Shown piece by piece: positions 22,738 to 34,675 of a stretch of DNA of 64,000 nucleotides (position 1 is the first letter of the stretch; each line of letters starts with the position of its first letter). The notes beneath the pieces were generated by a model that was given only the letters and a program-made list of their open reading frames with translations, was not told where the DNA came from and did no database searches. The stretch is taken from NCBI GenBank assembly GCA_032690845.1, contig CM064434.1, positions 9,736,108 through 9,800,107 of the forward strand, given 5' to 3'. The DNA comes from Eleusine coracana subsp. coracana. Lineage: Eukaryota > Streptophyta > Magnoliopsida > Poales > Poaceae. Made by a program: the position numbers and the translations under genes.

Positions 22738-23060
22738 GAGCCCTCTAACTTCAGGCCCATAAATTTCGAAGGCCTATTACTTTTTTGGCCCACCAAACTT
22801 ATAAGCCTTTTACTTTCCTCGCCAATAATTTCGCAGGCCTTTTATCTTTTGGCCCAATAATTTCGTAGGTCTTTTTTTTCAGTCCCATTAATATCACAGG
22901 CTTTTTATTCTTTTGGACCATCAATTTTGCAGGTATTCATTATTTCCAGGCCCATTATTTTTCAATTCTTTAATTTTTTTGGCTCATTAATTATCGTAGA
23001 CTTTTTATTTTCTCTAGTCCTTTCATTTTCTAGGATTCAAAGGAGGTTTCAGTTTTGTGT
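22738..23060. repeat. Degenerate 32-36-bp tandem repeat (GGCCCATTAATTTCGCAGGCC)
   Basis: About eight or nine degenerate copies of a unit around GGCCCA-TAATTTCG-AGGC followed by TTTTATTTTT. It lies just inside the CACTA-like end and is probably part of that element. No coding frame is present. Confidence 0.6.
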
Positions 23061-23464
23061 GGCCCATTAATTTTGGTGTATTTTACCTAGTCCACCATTT
23101 AAATCTCAGAACAACACCAAAGATGATTACACAAAAAGCCAATTTCACAGAATTCGGCATGCAAGTGCGCTATGCATCACTATAAAAAATTGATAATATT
23201 TTTCATCTAACAGAATGTTATGATCCATCATGTCCAGTTCATATATGGTCACATGAAATTTTACTATCACGAAGATTGGAATTAATCCGAGCTTGCCTTC
23301 CTTGTGGACAAACTAAACTAGTAATTTACAAAGTAATTAATAGCTAAGCATTCATGCATGGAATTAACAGCCGTAATTAAGAGTGGCTGCATTCCTGTGC
23401 GTGTGCGGCCGATGGTTCAACGCTACAGTTAAGGGTGCATGCTACAGTATATATATAATTCTAA
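23061..23464. other. Unassigned AT-rich sequence
   Basis: No gene or element end is recognised. The right border at about 23465 is where homology to the long gypsy LTR begins abruptly. Confidence 0.4.
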
Positions 23465-25579
23465 CATGCAAACAGTACGTTCAAACTTGATCCCATAGGA
23501 TAGGACACGACACTTAGCCTTAGGTGACTCAGCCGGGACTACCTCCTTTAAGACAAACTGTCATTTCCTTTCCACCTAGTTACCCGTCCAGTCTTCATTT
23601 GTTATCTCATTCCAACTTTCCTTCATTCGACATCATTCTCAAGTGATAATATTTCTTTATCTATGAGTAGTCTCCATACCACTCGATGAATGATCGTCCT
23701 AAATTAATTAGAGCGACTTCCGTCTTGAGGCTATCATCAGGTTAAGCGAACCTACTGCAATCCTAGTTTTCAAACAATTTCTATAAACTTAATACGTAGA
23801 CAAGCCTACGTCCCTAACTAGAAGCATCACTCGGTCCTTCTGGCTCCTGCTCCTGTCCTGCCTCCACGTGATTCACTTCGTTAACACAACACTATGATAT
23901 GTAAATGTGAATGGGGTGTACTATGGCAATAAGCTACCATGCCATGATGGAGCTTAACGGAATTATTGGGGTCTTAGTAAGAAAATAATATTTTAGCATG
24001 GTTCTGGAATTTATTTGCATATGGGTGATTTACTATAGATAGGACATATTAAGTGTGATTTACTGGCCAACTTTCTCTTACATGCATTGAGCTATGAATT
24101 TTAAATTTAAAACAAGGTAAAATATTAAGTAATTAACTATAACTAAAATACAAGGAACTACCATTTGTGATTTTATAGGGTAACTAGGCATAGAAAAATG
24201 TAGTTGGTAACCAAATTTAGGAGTTTACCAGCTTCCTAGATTTATTTATAATTTTATGAGGGTTTCGCCTATTTAATTTAGTCCTAATAAAGACATTAAC
24301 ATGCAACGAGGTTTGATATTTATACAATAGTACAAGCCTACTGGATCCCAAAGAAATTTTTTTGTGCCCCGAAATTCGCAATATATAATTAGTTATGCAT
24401 TTTTTAAGTTAGTAGCAGTTTCCTAGAATTAATAAATCAAAGGGAAAATACAAATCACCCTAGCCAATCAGATTCAAGCCACACGGGGGGGGGGGGGGGG
24501 GGGGGGGGCACAGCACGAAAGGGGCCAGATCCGGGTGCGGCCACACCGGATCTAGGCCATGTGGCCCACGGTGGGGCATTGTCAGCGCCCACCGGAGTCG
24601 GGCGGCATCGCCACCAAAGCGGGTTCCACGGTGACCGCACGTGACAGGAGTCACACCACTAGGAAGCACGCGAGAAGGAGAACTTGGGAGCGGGGTTGGT
24701 GGGAGACGGAGCTCATCGAAGCGGCCGGCTGCAAGCGGCGAAGGTGGGGGATGGGTCGCCCGGCTTCGATTTCTTGCGGACAAATGGAGGCGTCTCATGG
24801 GCCGGCAAGGGGTGGAATCAGGGGAGGAAGGCTCGCATGTGTTGAGCCGGCGGATCCGTGTCGAGGGGTGCCGAAGCGGTGACGCGGCAAGCTCCGGTTG
24901 GTGGCAATGGAGGCGACGGCGGTGGGGTGATTTCCTTTCTATTTTTGGGCGTTTCCCGAAGTGGTAAGCGGTGGGGGAGACTGAAATGAGGGGCGGGCCT
25001 TGGTTGCAGGTCGGTCGGGCTGACCAAAATGTGTCCGTCGCCGACGTACAGTCGCCACACGATAGCTAGGCGCCGGGAGCCCGGGCCCATGCATGAACTG
25101 AGACGAGGAAGGGGATGACAGGTGGGACCCATGAGATTTTTCTTTTTCATTGGTTTTTGAAACAACATAATGTTAATAATTCCATATCTTTAAAACTATT
25201 GACCCCCAGACACATCTAAAAATACGATCCGTGTACACCATGATATGCTCTAATTTATAAAAATACTAGTATTGGGCATAATACATTTGAATTTGAATAT
25301 GAAATATTCAAAGTATGGTAGTTTTTAGCCATTTGAGCATTTATTTGGGGTACTAAATGAAGATATAAAAATATGAAAATTCAACAAAATTCTAATTAAC
25401 CAGGATGTACAACATATATTTTTGGTGAGTATGTGTCATTTTGTAAATGTTGGACTTGTAGTTGAAGTGAGATCCAAATTTGCTTAAATTTAAATCAAAT
25501 TTGATCAATTTCAGTTTAACTTTGCCCTAAGCTCTATTTCATGTGGGGATGACCCTAATATGGCAGTAAGGGTGTCACA
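23465..25579 (-). repeat. Tekay/Del-type gypsy 3' LTR, truncated
   Basis: On the minus strand this LTR starts TGTGACACCC at 25579. It runs leftwards through an AT-rich U3 part and a GC-rich block (about 24480-25110, with a 24-base G run at 24485-24508), then sequence shared with 37329-37830 and 62926-63480. It breaks off at about 23465, losing the last roughly 1.1 kb present in other copies. It is placed as the 3' LTR because a polypurine tract and pol lie directly to its right. Confidence 0.7.
24485..24508. repeat. 24-base G run
   Basis: An uninterrupted G run inside the GC-rich part of the gypsy 3' LTR. The corresponding place in the copy at 38305 has only GGGG followed by ordinary sequence, so the run is recent or an artefact. 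Confidence 0.9.
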
Positions 25580-25580
25580 G

Positions 25581-25591
25581 CCCTCCCCCCT
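25581..25591 (-). other. Gypsy polypurine tract
   Basis: GGGGGGAGGG on the minus strand, one base before the LTR start TGTGACACCC. The preceding codons (a worn LRTRFLLRGEG-type end) are those usual for Tekay/Del chromoviruses. Confidence 0.75.
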
Positions 25592-27821
25592 GAAAGAAAT
25601 CTCATCCCGAGATTAAGGAATGTTATAACAGTTTACCTAGGTGGTGGTGTAGGAACTCGGGGTAGTGACTTTGTAGAAATTCTTCAGTCTCCCAGGTGAC
25701 TTTTTTCTCACTATGGTTGCTCCACTGGACCTTGTAGAACTTGAGCATATTCTTGCGAGTTACTCGTTCCTTCTCATCCAGTACCTTCATGGGGTGCTCC
25801 GAATACGTCAGGTCGGGCTATAGTTGTTCAGTGCTCAGCAAGGGGACGTCTACTGGTGTCTTCAAACATTTCTTGAGCTGGGACACATGGAATGTGTCAT
25901 GCACTCCTGCAAGTTCCACTGGGAGATGGAGTTTGTAGGCTACAAGCCCACATCTTACAACAATCGGATGGGGGCCAATGTAATGGGGTGCTAACTTCCC
26001 ACGAATCCCAAATTGTTGTACACCTTTGGTTGGTTACACACGAAGGTAGACCATATCACCGGCTCCAAATTCCAGCGGGTGACGTCTTTTATTTGCATAA
26101 CTCTTCTGCCTAGATTTTGCTGCTCGTAGATTTGATTGGATTTCCAGTACTTTCTCCTCAGCTTGCTGCACTGATTGCGGGCCGAATATTACTCTCTCCC
26201 TTGATTCTGACCAACTCAATGTTGTGCGACAACGGCGACCGTATAGAGCCTTGAATAGTGCCATCTTGATGCTTTCTTGATAACTATTGTTGTACGCAAA
26301 CTTGGCCAAGGGTAAGCATTCGTCCCACTTTTTGCTATGATTCGGTACATAGGCCCTCAACATGTCTTCTAATATTGGTTGACCCTTTCCGTCTGACCGT
26401 CTATTTGGGAGTGGTATGTGGAACCCCTAATCAGCCACGTGCCCAACGACTCATGTAGTTTCTCCCAAAAGCGTCCAACAAACTAAGAGCCTCTATCGGA
26501 CACAATGGTCTTGGGCATCCCATGCAGGCAAAGGATCAGTCAATGTACAGCTATGCATATCTCTCTATTGTGAACCATGTTGATACATGAATAAAATGTG
26601 CTACCTTAGTGAGTCGATCTACGATCACCCATATGGAGTCAAACTTGTGCGACGTGCGGGGAAGGCCAACAATGAAATCCATGCTGATATCATCCCATTT
26701 CCATGCTAGAATACTCAGAGGTTGTAATGGTCCAACTCTCTTTAGATGATCGGCCTTGACTCGGTGACATGTATCGCACTCTATGACATATCGTGCTATT
26801 TCCCTCTTCATACGAGTCCACCAATATCTGGATCTCAAATCAAGGTACATCTTGTTGCTTCAGTGGTGCATGGAGTAATTCATGACATGAGCCTCGTCCA
26901 AGATCTTCTTTCGAAGTTCCAAATTTTTGGGCACTACTAGACAATCTTGGAACCATAAAACACCCTCTACGTCTTCCTGAAAACATCGAACCTTAGCATC
27001 GCCCTCTTTTAGTCTTCTTCTGAGGTGTGCTATGCCAACTTCATGTTTCTGGGCCTCTACTATTTCTTCTCTCAAGGTAGGGATCAAGAATAAGTTATAG
27101 AGAGATCTATGGGGTGTTACTAGGACATGATGACCATCTTGAACTTGTGGGCTGATCATGATGTGATGGCATTGGGCCTTGCGACTTAGTGCATCAGCCA
27201 TGACATTAGCTTTTTTAGGGGTGGTAGTGCACTTCCAATTCATAGTCCTTGATCAATTCCATCCAACGACGTTGTCTCATGTTCAGGTGATCCTGGGTGA
27301 AGATGTACTTTAAACTTTTATGGTCAGTGTAGATACGGACAAGATTTCTGAGCAGATAATGCCTCCACATTTTTAATGCTAGTACTACTGCTGCCAATTC
27401 TAGGTCATGTGCTAGATAGTTCTGCTCATGCTTCCTTAGTTGCCTGGACCTTATGACTCTTCCATCTTGCACGAGTACACATCCTAATCCGATACCCGAA
27501 GCATCATAATAGACATCAAATGGTTTCCCCACGTCCGGATGACCTAATACTGGGGCAGTTGTAAGATGCTTCTTTAGGGTTTGAAAAGTGTTCTCGCAGC
27601 CCTCATCCCACACAAATTTCTTTTCCTTCTTGAGTAGCTCAGTCATGGGTTATGCAATCTTGGAGAAATTTGGGATGAAACGGCGGTAGTAACTAGCCAA
27701 TCCTAGAAAACTACATACATGGAACACAGTCTTTGGTGTCTTCCAATTCAATACATCTTTGACCTTGTCGGGGTCTACCACTATGCCTTCTTCTGAAATA
27801 ATGTGACCTAGGAATGGTACT
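25592..27821 (-). pseudogene. Tekay/Del-type chromovirus pol: RT end, RNase H, integrase, chromodomain
   Basis: Pol is read on the minus strand in several broken pieces. 27821-27647: end of RT (HIISEEGIVVDPDKVK). 27646-27215: connection and RNase H, with YYDASGIGLGCVL, ELAAVVLALKMW and YTDHKSLKYI carrying catalytic residues. 27243-26860: linker with NVMADALSRK. 26850-26551: integrase with CDTCHRVKA and the first catalytic Asp in WDDISMDFIVGLP. 26363-26034: integrase C-terminal region (FAYNNSYQESI, GDMVYLRV). About 26030-25600: linker and chromodomain (HPIVVRCG, then VTWETEEFLQ). Frames shift between pieces and stops occur near 26450 and 25820. Gag, protease and most of RT are missing because a SIRE-type copia element is inserted at 27822. 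Confidence 0.85.
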
Positions 27822-29673
27822 TGTGAGAAACCATGTGGATATGTGCCATGGTTTGCAATATGTGATGAGTAATTGACTTTGGTTGATTCGGTGTTTAAGT
27901 TGAAATGCGGGAATCTGGGTATTGCATGAGTTTGTGCATGTCATGGTTTTGACTAACCGAAGTTGGTGGAAGTATTGGTGAAGTTGCAGGAGTTAGGAAA
28001 TGTGTTTGCTTGTCTCATGATGTGTAGGTCACTGGAGTCGACGTGGTGGTCAATAGCGAGGGGATTGGGCACAAATAGGAGAGTTGGGGCCCGATGATCA
28101 GGATGCCTGATGAAGTCAAGGGTGATCCATACAGTACACGTGCAGAGGCAAGGAGCACGAACGGTTTCACGGTTGAGCCTCAAAACCGTGGTGATGATGA
28201 AGACAGCGTATTGACAAAGTCAAGGCAAGTGGGATGCCGGTGCAAGTGAGAAGGGGGGCCAATGGATAGGGACCGGGAGAGACTTGCCAGTGGTCAGGAT
28301 CACGGGACAAGGTGAGACACGTCGACATCGAGAAGTCATGCTTTGAGAACCGTGCAATACGGTTTCCCGGTTTGGGCCTCAAAACCGGTAGCGATGGTTG
28401 GTGGTGCACGTGGCACCATCATGGAGCTTGCTTTGAGGCGAAGCAAAGTCGTGAAGGGCCCGAGGGAGTTCGGGCGACGAGGAGAAACATAGACAAGTTT
28501 GCCCCTTGTGGTAGATGGCAGTGTTATGTAGGTCAAGGATAGAATAGTCATGTGAACAACCTTTAGGCCTATATAAGGAGTGGTAGGGCTGGTGGAAGAG
28601 GTGCCTCTCTTTCCCTTAGCCTTGCCTTAGGTCTTCATTAAAAATGCTAGGAGAGGTATTCATGTTTTAGAGGAGATGAGAGGGTGTGTGAGAGAGATCT
28701 CTTTCTCTTCCAAATAGTGGGAGGAAGAGGGTGGCTTCCTAGCCTTGTACCTATGGATCTTGTAAGCATGTTTCCGTGATATGAGAGTTATTTTCGTGTT
28801 CAAGATCTCCTTCTCTTCCTAAATCCTAAATTTCTCTTTTTCTGTATTTTTGGAGCTATTTTCATGGAGATTTTCAATCTCGTTTTTGAATGGGTTTTGG
28901 TACGAATTTCTTGAGGGATCATTGTTCTAGGACATGCCTAAACATTCCTCTATGGATCCTTGATTGAATCCTAGGCAAGAGCACCTTTGATTTGGTGGAT
29001 TTCCTCAAGAACATTCAAACCCTAGAGCTTTCGGTAAATCCTCAAATTCGCAATGAATTATTGAGATTTTTGTGTGATTCCACTTGGAGAAGGAACGTCC
29101 TACCATGAGACATCTGTTGTCCAAGTTTCATGATTTTTGGAGTTTGTTTGGAAAGGTTTTGATAATTTCCTTTCCAAGTTTCGAGCACAGTTTTAGTTCT
29201 GGAAAGTGTCGATCGGAACTGTCGATGGCTGGACCGACACTGCCGGTAGCCTGATTTTGAACTCACAACGACACTCCAGTGACTCAAGTCTGAACCCCTC
29301 ACCAGCACTGCCGATGGCAACAACCAGCACTGCTGATGCGCTCCAACTGCTGCTTTCCTAGGTCCTGAGAATCCCGCACCGGCACTGCCGATGGTGGTGA
29401 TTGGCACTGCCGATGGTAATCTAGTGAGGCTTTACATGTGTGTGTTCCTTGACTATTTCAAGTCCTTGCAGTTCCTCTTAGTTTCCGTTGTGTTCCACTG
29501 CTGTTGTTGATCACTCCTAGGGTTAGCACATCATAAGTTGATGTGTGTGGCCTTGGTGATTGGTTTAGAGGTTGGCTCGGGTTGTAATTGGGACATAGGC
29601 CAAGTTTTTGAGAAGAATTTTAATTGGCTCCCATTCACCCCCCCCCCCCTCTGATCGCCTTCTCGGTCCTACA
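27822..29673 (+). repeat. 5' LTR of a SIRE/Maximus-type copia element
   Basis: The LTR starts TGTGAGAAACCATGTGG, exactly where the gypsy RT frame breaks, and ends CGGTCCTACA, followed one base later by a primer-binding site. At 1.85 kb it is long, as in the SIRE/Maximus lineage. A TATATAA box lies at 28570. The region 29215-29415 repeats a GGCACTGCCGATGG phrase several times, with variants. A 12-base C run (29638-29649) lies near the end. The 3' partner LTR is not in the window. Confidence 0.75.
28570..28576 (+). promoter_or_regulatory. TATA box in the SIRE-type LTR
   Basis: TATATAA in the context GGCCTATATAAGGAGTGG, a strong plant core promoter match near the middle of the LTR, where the U3/R border is expected. 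Confidence 0.6.
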
Positions 29674-29675
29674 AT

Positions 29676-29690
29676 TGGTATCAGAGCCGG
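29676..29690 (+). other. Primer-binding site, tRNA-iMet type
   Basis: TGGTATCAGAGCCGG starts two bases after the LTR end. It is the standard initiator-methionine primer site of SIRE/Maximus copia elements. Confidence 0.85.
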
Positions 29691-29763
29691 TGTGATCACT
29701 AGTTGACCTTCACCGGTTTTGTGATCCGAAGGCGATACGGAGGAGCGTGTGGTCAAGCTTTAG

Positions 29764-32631
29764 ATGTTTGATGGAGAAGACTTCCCCTACTGGAAGTCAC
29801 GGACCAAGGCTTATCTCTTAAGCCAAGGATGTGCAATTTCTCCGGCCGGGAGAAGGGAACCTGAAACGGAAAACAGACCATGCCGCCCGCAGCTCCCAGT
29901 TTTCCTTATTTTCTCTCTCTTGCTGAAAGAAAACCTTAAAACTTTGTCCGACAGGGATCCATTAAAATTAGATATAATAAGTAGTTGGTTGGTCCTAGAA
30001 AGCCCTGACTGAATGATGAGCCTTTACCAGCTAAGGGGAAATAGGTGTGCTGGCTGCACTTTGTAATGAGAATCAAGATTTTGTTTTGTCTTTTTGTATC
30101 AACACCTCTCGTAGGTTACTAGGTAGATCTCAAGGTAGAAGTCCCCTATTTCCTTTCCTATTCATCCTTCCCCCATGGGACGGATTTGTCTGAAATATCT
30201 TTTGAGTATAGCAGGAGTAGATTTTGATTCACGGGAGATTGTTGAGCAAGACTACGCCATACCGGCCAACCTCAACACTGCACCAGTAGGTGAGTTAAAC
30301 AGGTATGAGAACAACTCTAAAGCTGTCAATATCCTGCTTTCTGCCCTAGGTAGGAATGAACATGACCGTGTTGCCCATCTTGATACAGCACATGCCATTT
30401 GGAAAAAGCTTTGCACGTACCATGAGGGTACCAATCAAGTCAAGTCTATGCGTAAGGATTCTTACCATAGACAGTACCAAACCTTTGCACGAAAAACCTG
30501 GCGAATCACTAGATGACACTTTTTATAGGTTTGAGGCTATTGTGTGCAACTTGTGGGCTTGTGGTAACCTTGTCTACAATAATAATGATAGAGCTAAGCA
30601 ACTACTGTACTCACTTGATGAAAATGTTTGGGGGGGGGGGTTAAAATTGCTGCTTTAGAGAAAACTGCTAAATTCAATATCCTGAACTGTGTGCAACAGT
30701 ATAGCAAGCTGAAATCTTATGAATTGTCTAGGAAATCTCGTCCTAATCATGTTAATCTTGCTTCTAGCATGGCTTTGCTTTCTAGTTCTCAAAAGGGTGA
30801 TTACAGTGGTGCTTCTTATGGAACTAGTCCCTCACTTGACAAGTCTTCTTTGGAGTTTGCTTTGTCTTCTCTTGTTGCAGCTTCTGATGAATAGATGGAG
30901 TGCATTCCTAATGAGGAGTTGTCCTTGCTCACAAGGAAGTTCAGAAAGTTCTACAACAACCAGAAGGAGAGAAGAGGAAGTGGTCCAAGAACCTGCTTCG
31001 AGTGTGGTGACCCTGGACACTTCATTGCTGACTGTCCCAAGAAGAAGAAGAAGGCTAGGTATCGCGACAACAACACTGAAGACTTCAAGTAGAAGAAGAA
31101 CCGCTTCTACAAGAAAGGCAAGAACTTCAAGAAGTTCACCAAGGCCATTGCACGCGCTTGCATTTTCGCCTTGAACAATGTCGACCTCACATCAAGCGAA
31201 GGCCTTACAAGCTCGAAGGAGGAGGTTGAAAAGCCACGAGTTAAGAGGAAGGATGACTTCATCGGGCTTTGCTTCATGGCAAAGAACGACCACAACATTG
31301 ACTCTAGCTCCGATTCTGACACAAGTGAGGTAGCTCCCACTCTTAATGAACTATCTTTAGAACTTGATCATTTGCGTGATGTTCTGCTCATGCAAGATGA
31401 TAAGCTTCGCAACGCTGTTCGTGAGAGTAGAGAGTTTAAGTCTAAGTTGGAGAGTGCTGAGTATGAGATCACTTCACTTAGGTCTAAGCTTGCTAAAGAT
31501 GACATTATTGCTGAGTGTGAGTCTTGTCAAGCTGTGATGAATGATCTTGCACAGAGGGAAAGTGTGCATGCTCAAGTTGCCAGTCAGCTTGAGAGTGCCC
31601 TTAAAGAGCTTGATGAATTCAAGGCTAGACCAACTCTTTTGGGTGCATGTTAGAAGTGCCCCAAGCTCACTAGTGAGTTGGAAGCTAAAACCCTCAAAGT
31701 CAAAGAGCTTGAGTCCAAGCTGCTAAATGAGACTCGCTCTAAGGTCCTTCCACCACCATGTGAAGTGTGTGTCTCTCTTAAGGACAAGCTTAGAATAACT
31801 AGGGAGGAAAATAAAGTCCTAGTCCAAGAAAATGACTATATTGTTTCTAGATTCCAAAGAACCCTAGTGAGTGAGGAGAAGATTAAGAGTGACTTGGCAA
31901 GAGTTAAAGAGAGTACGAGTAGGTCAACCTACATCTTGGGCTTGGGATTTGAGAGGTGTGACAAAGAGAGTGAAAATATGGGTAAGTTTGTGCCGAGCTC
32001 TAGCTACAAGGATGAGGAACAATCCATCAAACCCACTGACACCTACTATCCACCAAACACCAAACCTTCCTTCAACCCAAAGCAAATAGAGAAGCCAAAA
32101 CCCAAACAACCTGTGCAAACAAAGCCTAAACATGATAATGTCTACATTTGCATGATCTGTGCTCGTAAGAGTCACTTGTATGAGTACTGTTATAGGCGTA
32201 AGAGGATTGAAGGGATGCAAGCCAAGTTAATTAGGAATGTGCATCATGATGATTTTGATGGTTTTCAGCCTCACTCTTTTTCTCATGCCTATCATGGACA
32301 GGGTCATTCCTCATATCGCTTTGATTCATGAAACAAAGGCTTTGCGTAGATGCGCTTTGGTGTCCCACGTTTTCCCCATCGTGGTGAGCGTCGCTTGCAT
32401 GGATTTGGCTTTCACACAGATGATTTATATCTTCACAACCCCAGGTTTGAGTCAAGACGCTTTGACAGGCCACCTTTTCCCCATCGTGGTTTTCATCCCA
32501 TGCATTCGAATGATAATGTGCAAAGAACTATGATGACCACTACCGATCGTATGGTGAAGTGCTGGATTTCCAAATGCTTTTTGACTAACCCCAGCACTGA
32601 GCCATCGACTTTTCCTTCTCGTTCTTTGTAG
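29764..32631 (+). pseudogene. SIRE/Maximus-type copia gag, broken
   Basis: The frame starts MFDGEDFPYWKSRTKAYL, the usual Gag start of the lineage, and is interrupted at 29840-30232 by a 393-bp foreign insertion. It continues with DYAIPANLN and the AIWKKLCTYHEG block of the Gag domain, shifts near 30490 and at the 11-base G run 30630-30640, and has stops at about 30892, 31090, 31651 and 32329. The zinc knuckle CFECGDPGHFIADC is at 30994-31035. A long coiled-coil-rich segment follows (31300-31950), then a second C-x2-C-x4-H-x4-C motif (CMICARKSHLYEYC, 32149-32190), as usual in this lineage. At least six lesions make it non-functional. Confidence 0.85.
29840..30232. other. 393-bp insertion in gag, not retroelement-like
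   Basis: The gag codons around GCAATTTGGGAG are split exactly between TTT and GGG, and joining the flanks restores the expected frame. The insert has no terminal repeats and no target duplication, which fits end-joining insertion of a DNA fragment rather than transposition. Its style (for example GATGAGCCTTTACC and CCCATGGGACGG) reminds me of grass organelle, probably mitochondrial, non-coding DNA, but this is an impression. Confidence 0.4.
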
Positions 32632-33930
32632 GCAGCAAGTGGAGGCCTGGAGAACAAGTGGCTAATAGACTCCGGGTGTTCGCGCCACATGACCGGAGAT
32701 GCAAAGTGGTTCTCCAGCCTCACTCCCTTGAAGCGTCGGGAGTATGTGACCTTTGGAGATGACAAGAGAGGGAGAGTGAAAGCAAGAGGCGCGATAAAGG
32801 TAAATGAAAAATTCACTCTCAAGGATGTTTGTTTGGTTGAGCATCTCAAGTACAATCTCCTCTCTGTTTCTCAGCTGCTTGATGTTGGTTTGGAAATGCA
32901 CTTTAAGAAAAATGCTTCTTGTGTTCTTGATTCGAATGGCTCTTTGGTTTGTGGGATTTCTAGCATTGGGAAAGTTTTTCAGGCTGATTTTTCTTGTTCT
33001 CCTGGTTCTCACAAGTGCTTGTTTGCTCAATCTTCCTCTAAGCTTTGGAAATGGCACAGGAGACTAGGTCACATGAGCTTTGACTTGTTATGTTGCTTGA
33101 GTGGCCTAGGTTTGATCCGAGGATTGCCTAAGCTCTAATTTGATAAGGATTTGGTTTGTGCTCCTTGTCGTCATAGGAAAATGATTGTCGCTTCTCATCC
33201 ACCAATTAATTTGGTGATGACTGAACGCTCTGGAGAGCTGCTTCATATGGACACTGTTGGTCCTTCTCAGGTTCGTTCAGCAGGTGGGAAGTGGTATGTT
33301 GTTGTGATTGATGACGACTACTCTCGCTACTCTTGGGCTCACTTTCTTGAGAGCAAGGATGAGGTGTTTCATCACTTTCGGAGCTTTCCTTTGAGGTTGT
33401 TCAAAGAACTCCCTGGTGCACTACGAGCAATCTACAGTGATAATGCCACCGAGTTCAAGAACTCCTCCTTTGATGCTTTTCGTCTTGAGCACGGTATTGA
33501 GCATCAGTTTTCAGCACCTCGTGTTCCCCAGTAGAATGGTATGGTCGAAAGAAAGAACAAAACCTTGGTGGAAATGGCCTGGACGATGCTCGATGAGCAT
33601 AGGACTCCGAGGCGGCTCTGGGCTGAGGCCATTAGCACTGCTTGCTATATTTCCAACCGGATTTTCTTGCACTCAATTCTTAATTTGACTTCCTATGAGC
33701 TACGTTTTGGGAGGAAGCCATATGTTTCTCATTTGCGTGCATTTGGTTGCAAGTGCTTCATTCTCAAGTGTGGCAATCTTGATAAGTTTCAGTCGAGATC
33801 TTTCGATGGCATCTTTCTTGGCTACACCCTTCATGACCATTCCTACAGAGTTTTGAATTTGAAAACTAACACCATCGTAGAGTCCTACGATGTAACCTTT
33901 GATGAATCAAACTATGTGCAAGTAATGTGA
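32632..33930 (+). pseudogene. SIRE/Maximus-type copia protease and integrase
   Basis: The protease motif DSGCSRHMTG is at 32668-32697. The pre-integrase zinc-binding region (WHRRLGHMSF, then CAPCRHRKM) follows at about 33050-33180 with a stop near 33138. The integrase core shows the catalytic triad: Asp in HMDTVGP (33250), Asp in SDNATEF (33439; the usual SDNGTEF has a changed Gly) and Glu in VERKNKTL (33547). One stop lies between the second Asp and the Glu. The C-terminal integrase part (AFGCKCFILK, then FLGYTLHDHSYRV) is well preserved to 33930. Only a few stops break the region, fewer than in gag. Confidence 0.88.
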
Positions 33931-34190
33931 TTGAGACTGCAGGTACCAAGGAGATGGAGGAGAGCACCTTTGTAGAAGAGGACCTACAGGGCTTGGATGA
34001 TGACGATGATGAGTCATTTCATCCCACATCCGAGCTTGTTCTTGCTGCTTCCACTACTCCAGCAAAGGGTCCAGAAGCTTCTACATCGACTTCAGCAGCT
34101 GTTGAGCCAGCTCCAGCTGTGGTTGAGGGGGAGGTACGCTCTGAGAGAGAGGCTCCTCAATACATTCAGCGTCAACATCCACCTCAATAG
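33931..34190 (+). pseudogene. Acidic linker between copia integrase and RT
   Basis: An open stretch rich in Asp, Glu, Ser, Thr, Ala and Pro (GLDDDDDESFHP, then alanine-proline runs). It has the composition and place of the variable linker between integrase and RT in this lineage. Confidence 0.55.
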
Positions 34191-34675
34191 ATGATCGGTA
34201 ATCTCTATGAGAGGATAACATGGTCAAGGTCTGCACATCTCGCCTGCTTTACCAATTCTCTCTTTGTTGCCACTTTTGAACCTCTGGATGTTGGACACGT
34301 ACTATCTGATAAACATTGGGTTAATGCCATGTATGAGGAGTTGGAAAATTTTGAGAGAACAAAGTATGGACCCTAGTAGAGCCTCCTATTGGTGTCAATG
34401 TCATAGGAACCAAATCGGTTTTCAAAAACACGCATAGAAGTCATTAGGCTTATTGCCCGGGGTTTCAGTCAAGTGGAGGGCTTAGACTATGGGGAAACCT
34501 TTGCTCCTGTTGTACGCATAGAAGTCATTAGGATCTTGCTTACATTTGCTGCCTCAAAGGGCATTAGACTTTATCAAATGGATGTCAAGAGTGCTTTCCT
34601 AAATGGTTTTATAGAGGAAGAGGTTTATTTAAAACAACCGCCTGCTTTGAGCACCACAAATACCCAAACCACGAT
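34191..34675 (+). pseudogene. SIRE/Maximus-type copia RT, N-terminal part only
   Basis: Broken frames carry NLYERITWSRS, then HWVNAMYEELENFER, then GLDYGETFAPVVRIEVIR and LYQMDVKSAFLNGFIEEEVY with the first catalytic Asp. A last piece, FEHHKYPNH, lies in a shifted frame to about 34675. The YVDD region, RNase H and the 3' LTR are absent: the element is truncated here, next to unrelated sequence. Confidence 0.85.

Noticed and set aside
22430..23464. A complete CACTA element ending at the gypsy LTR border
   Set aside because: No sequence complementary to the CACTACAACAATTATGGG end is present before 23465, so only one terminus is claimed.
24455..24970. Overlapping open frames on both strands in the GC-rich gypsy LTR block
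   Set aside because: The frames are not kept in the collinear LTR copy at 38280-38930, so they reflect base composition rather than coding.
30175..30240. An ATG-started extension of the copia gag frame at 30175
   Set aside because: The first roughly 20 codons lie inside the 393-bp insert. The true gag sequence resumes only at 30233.
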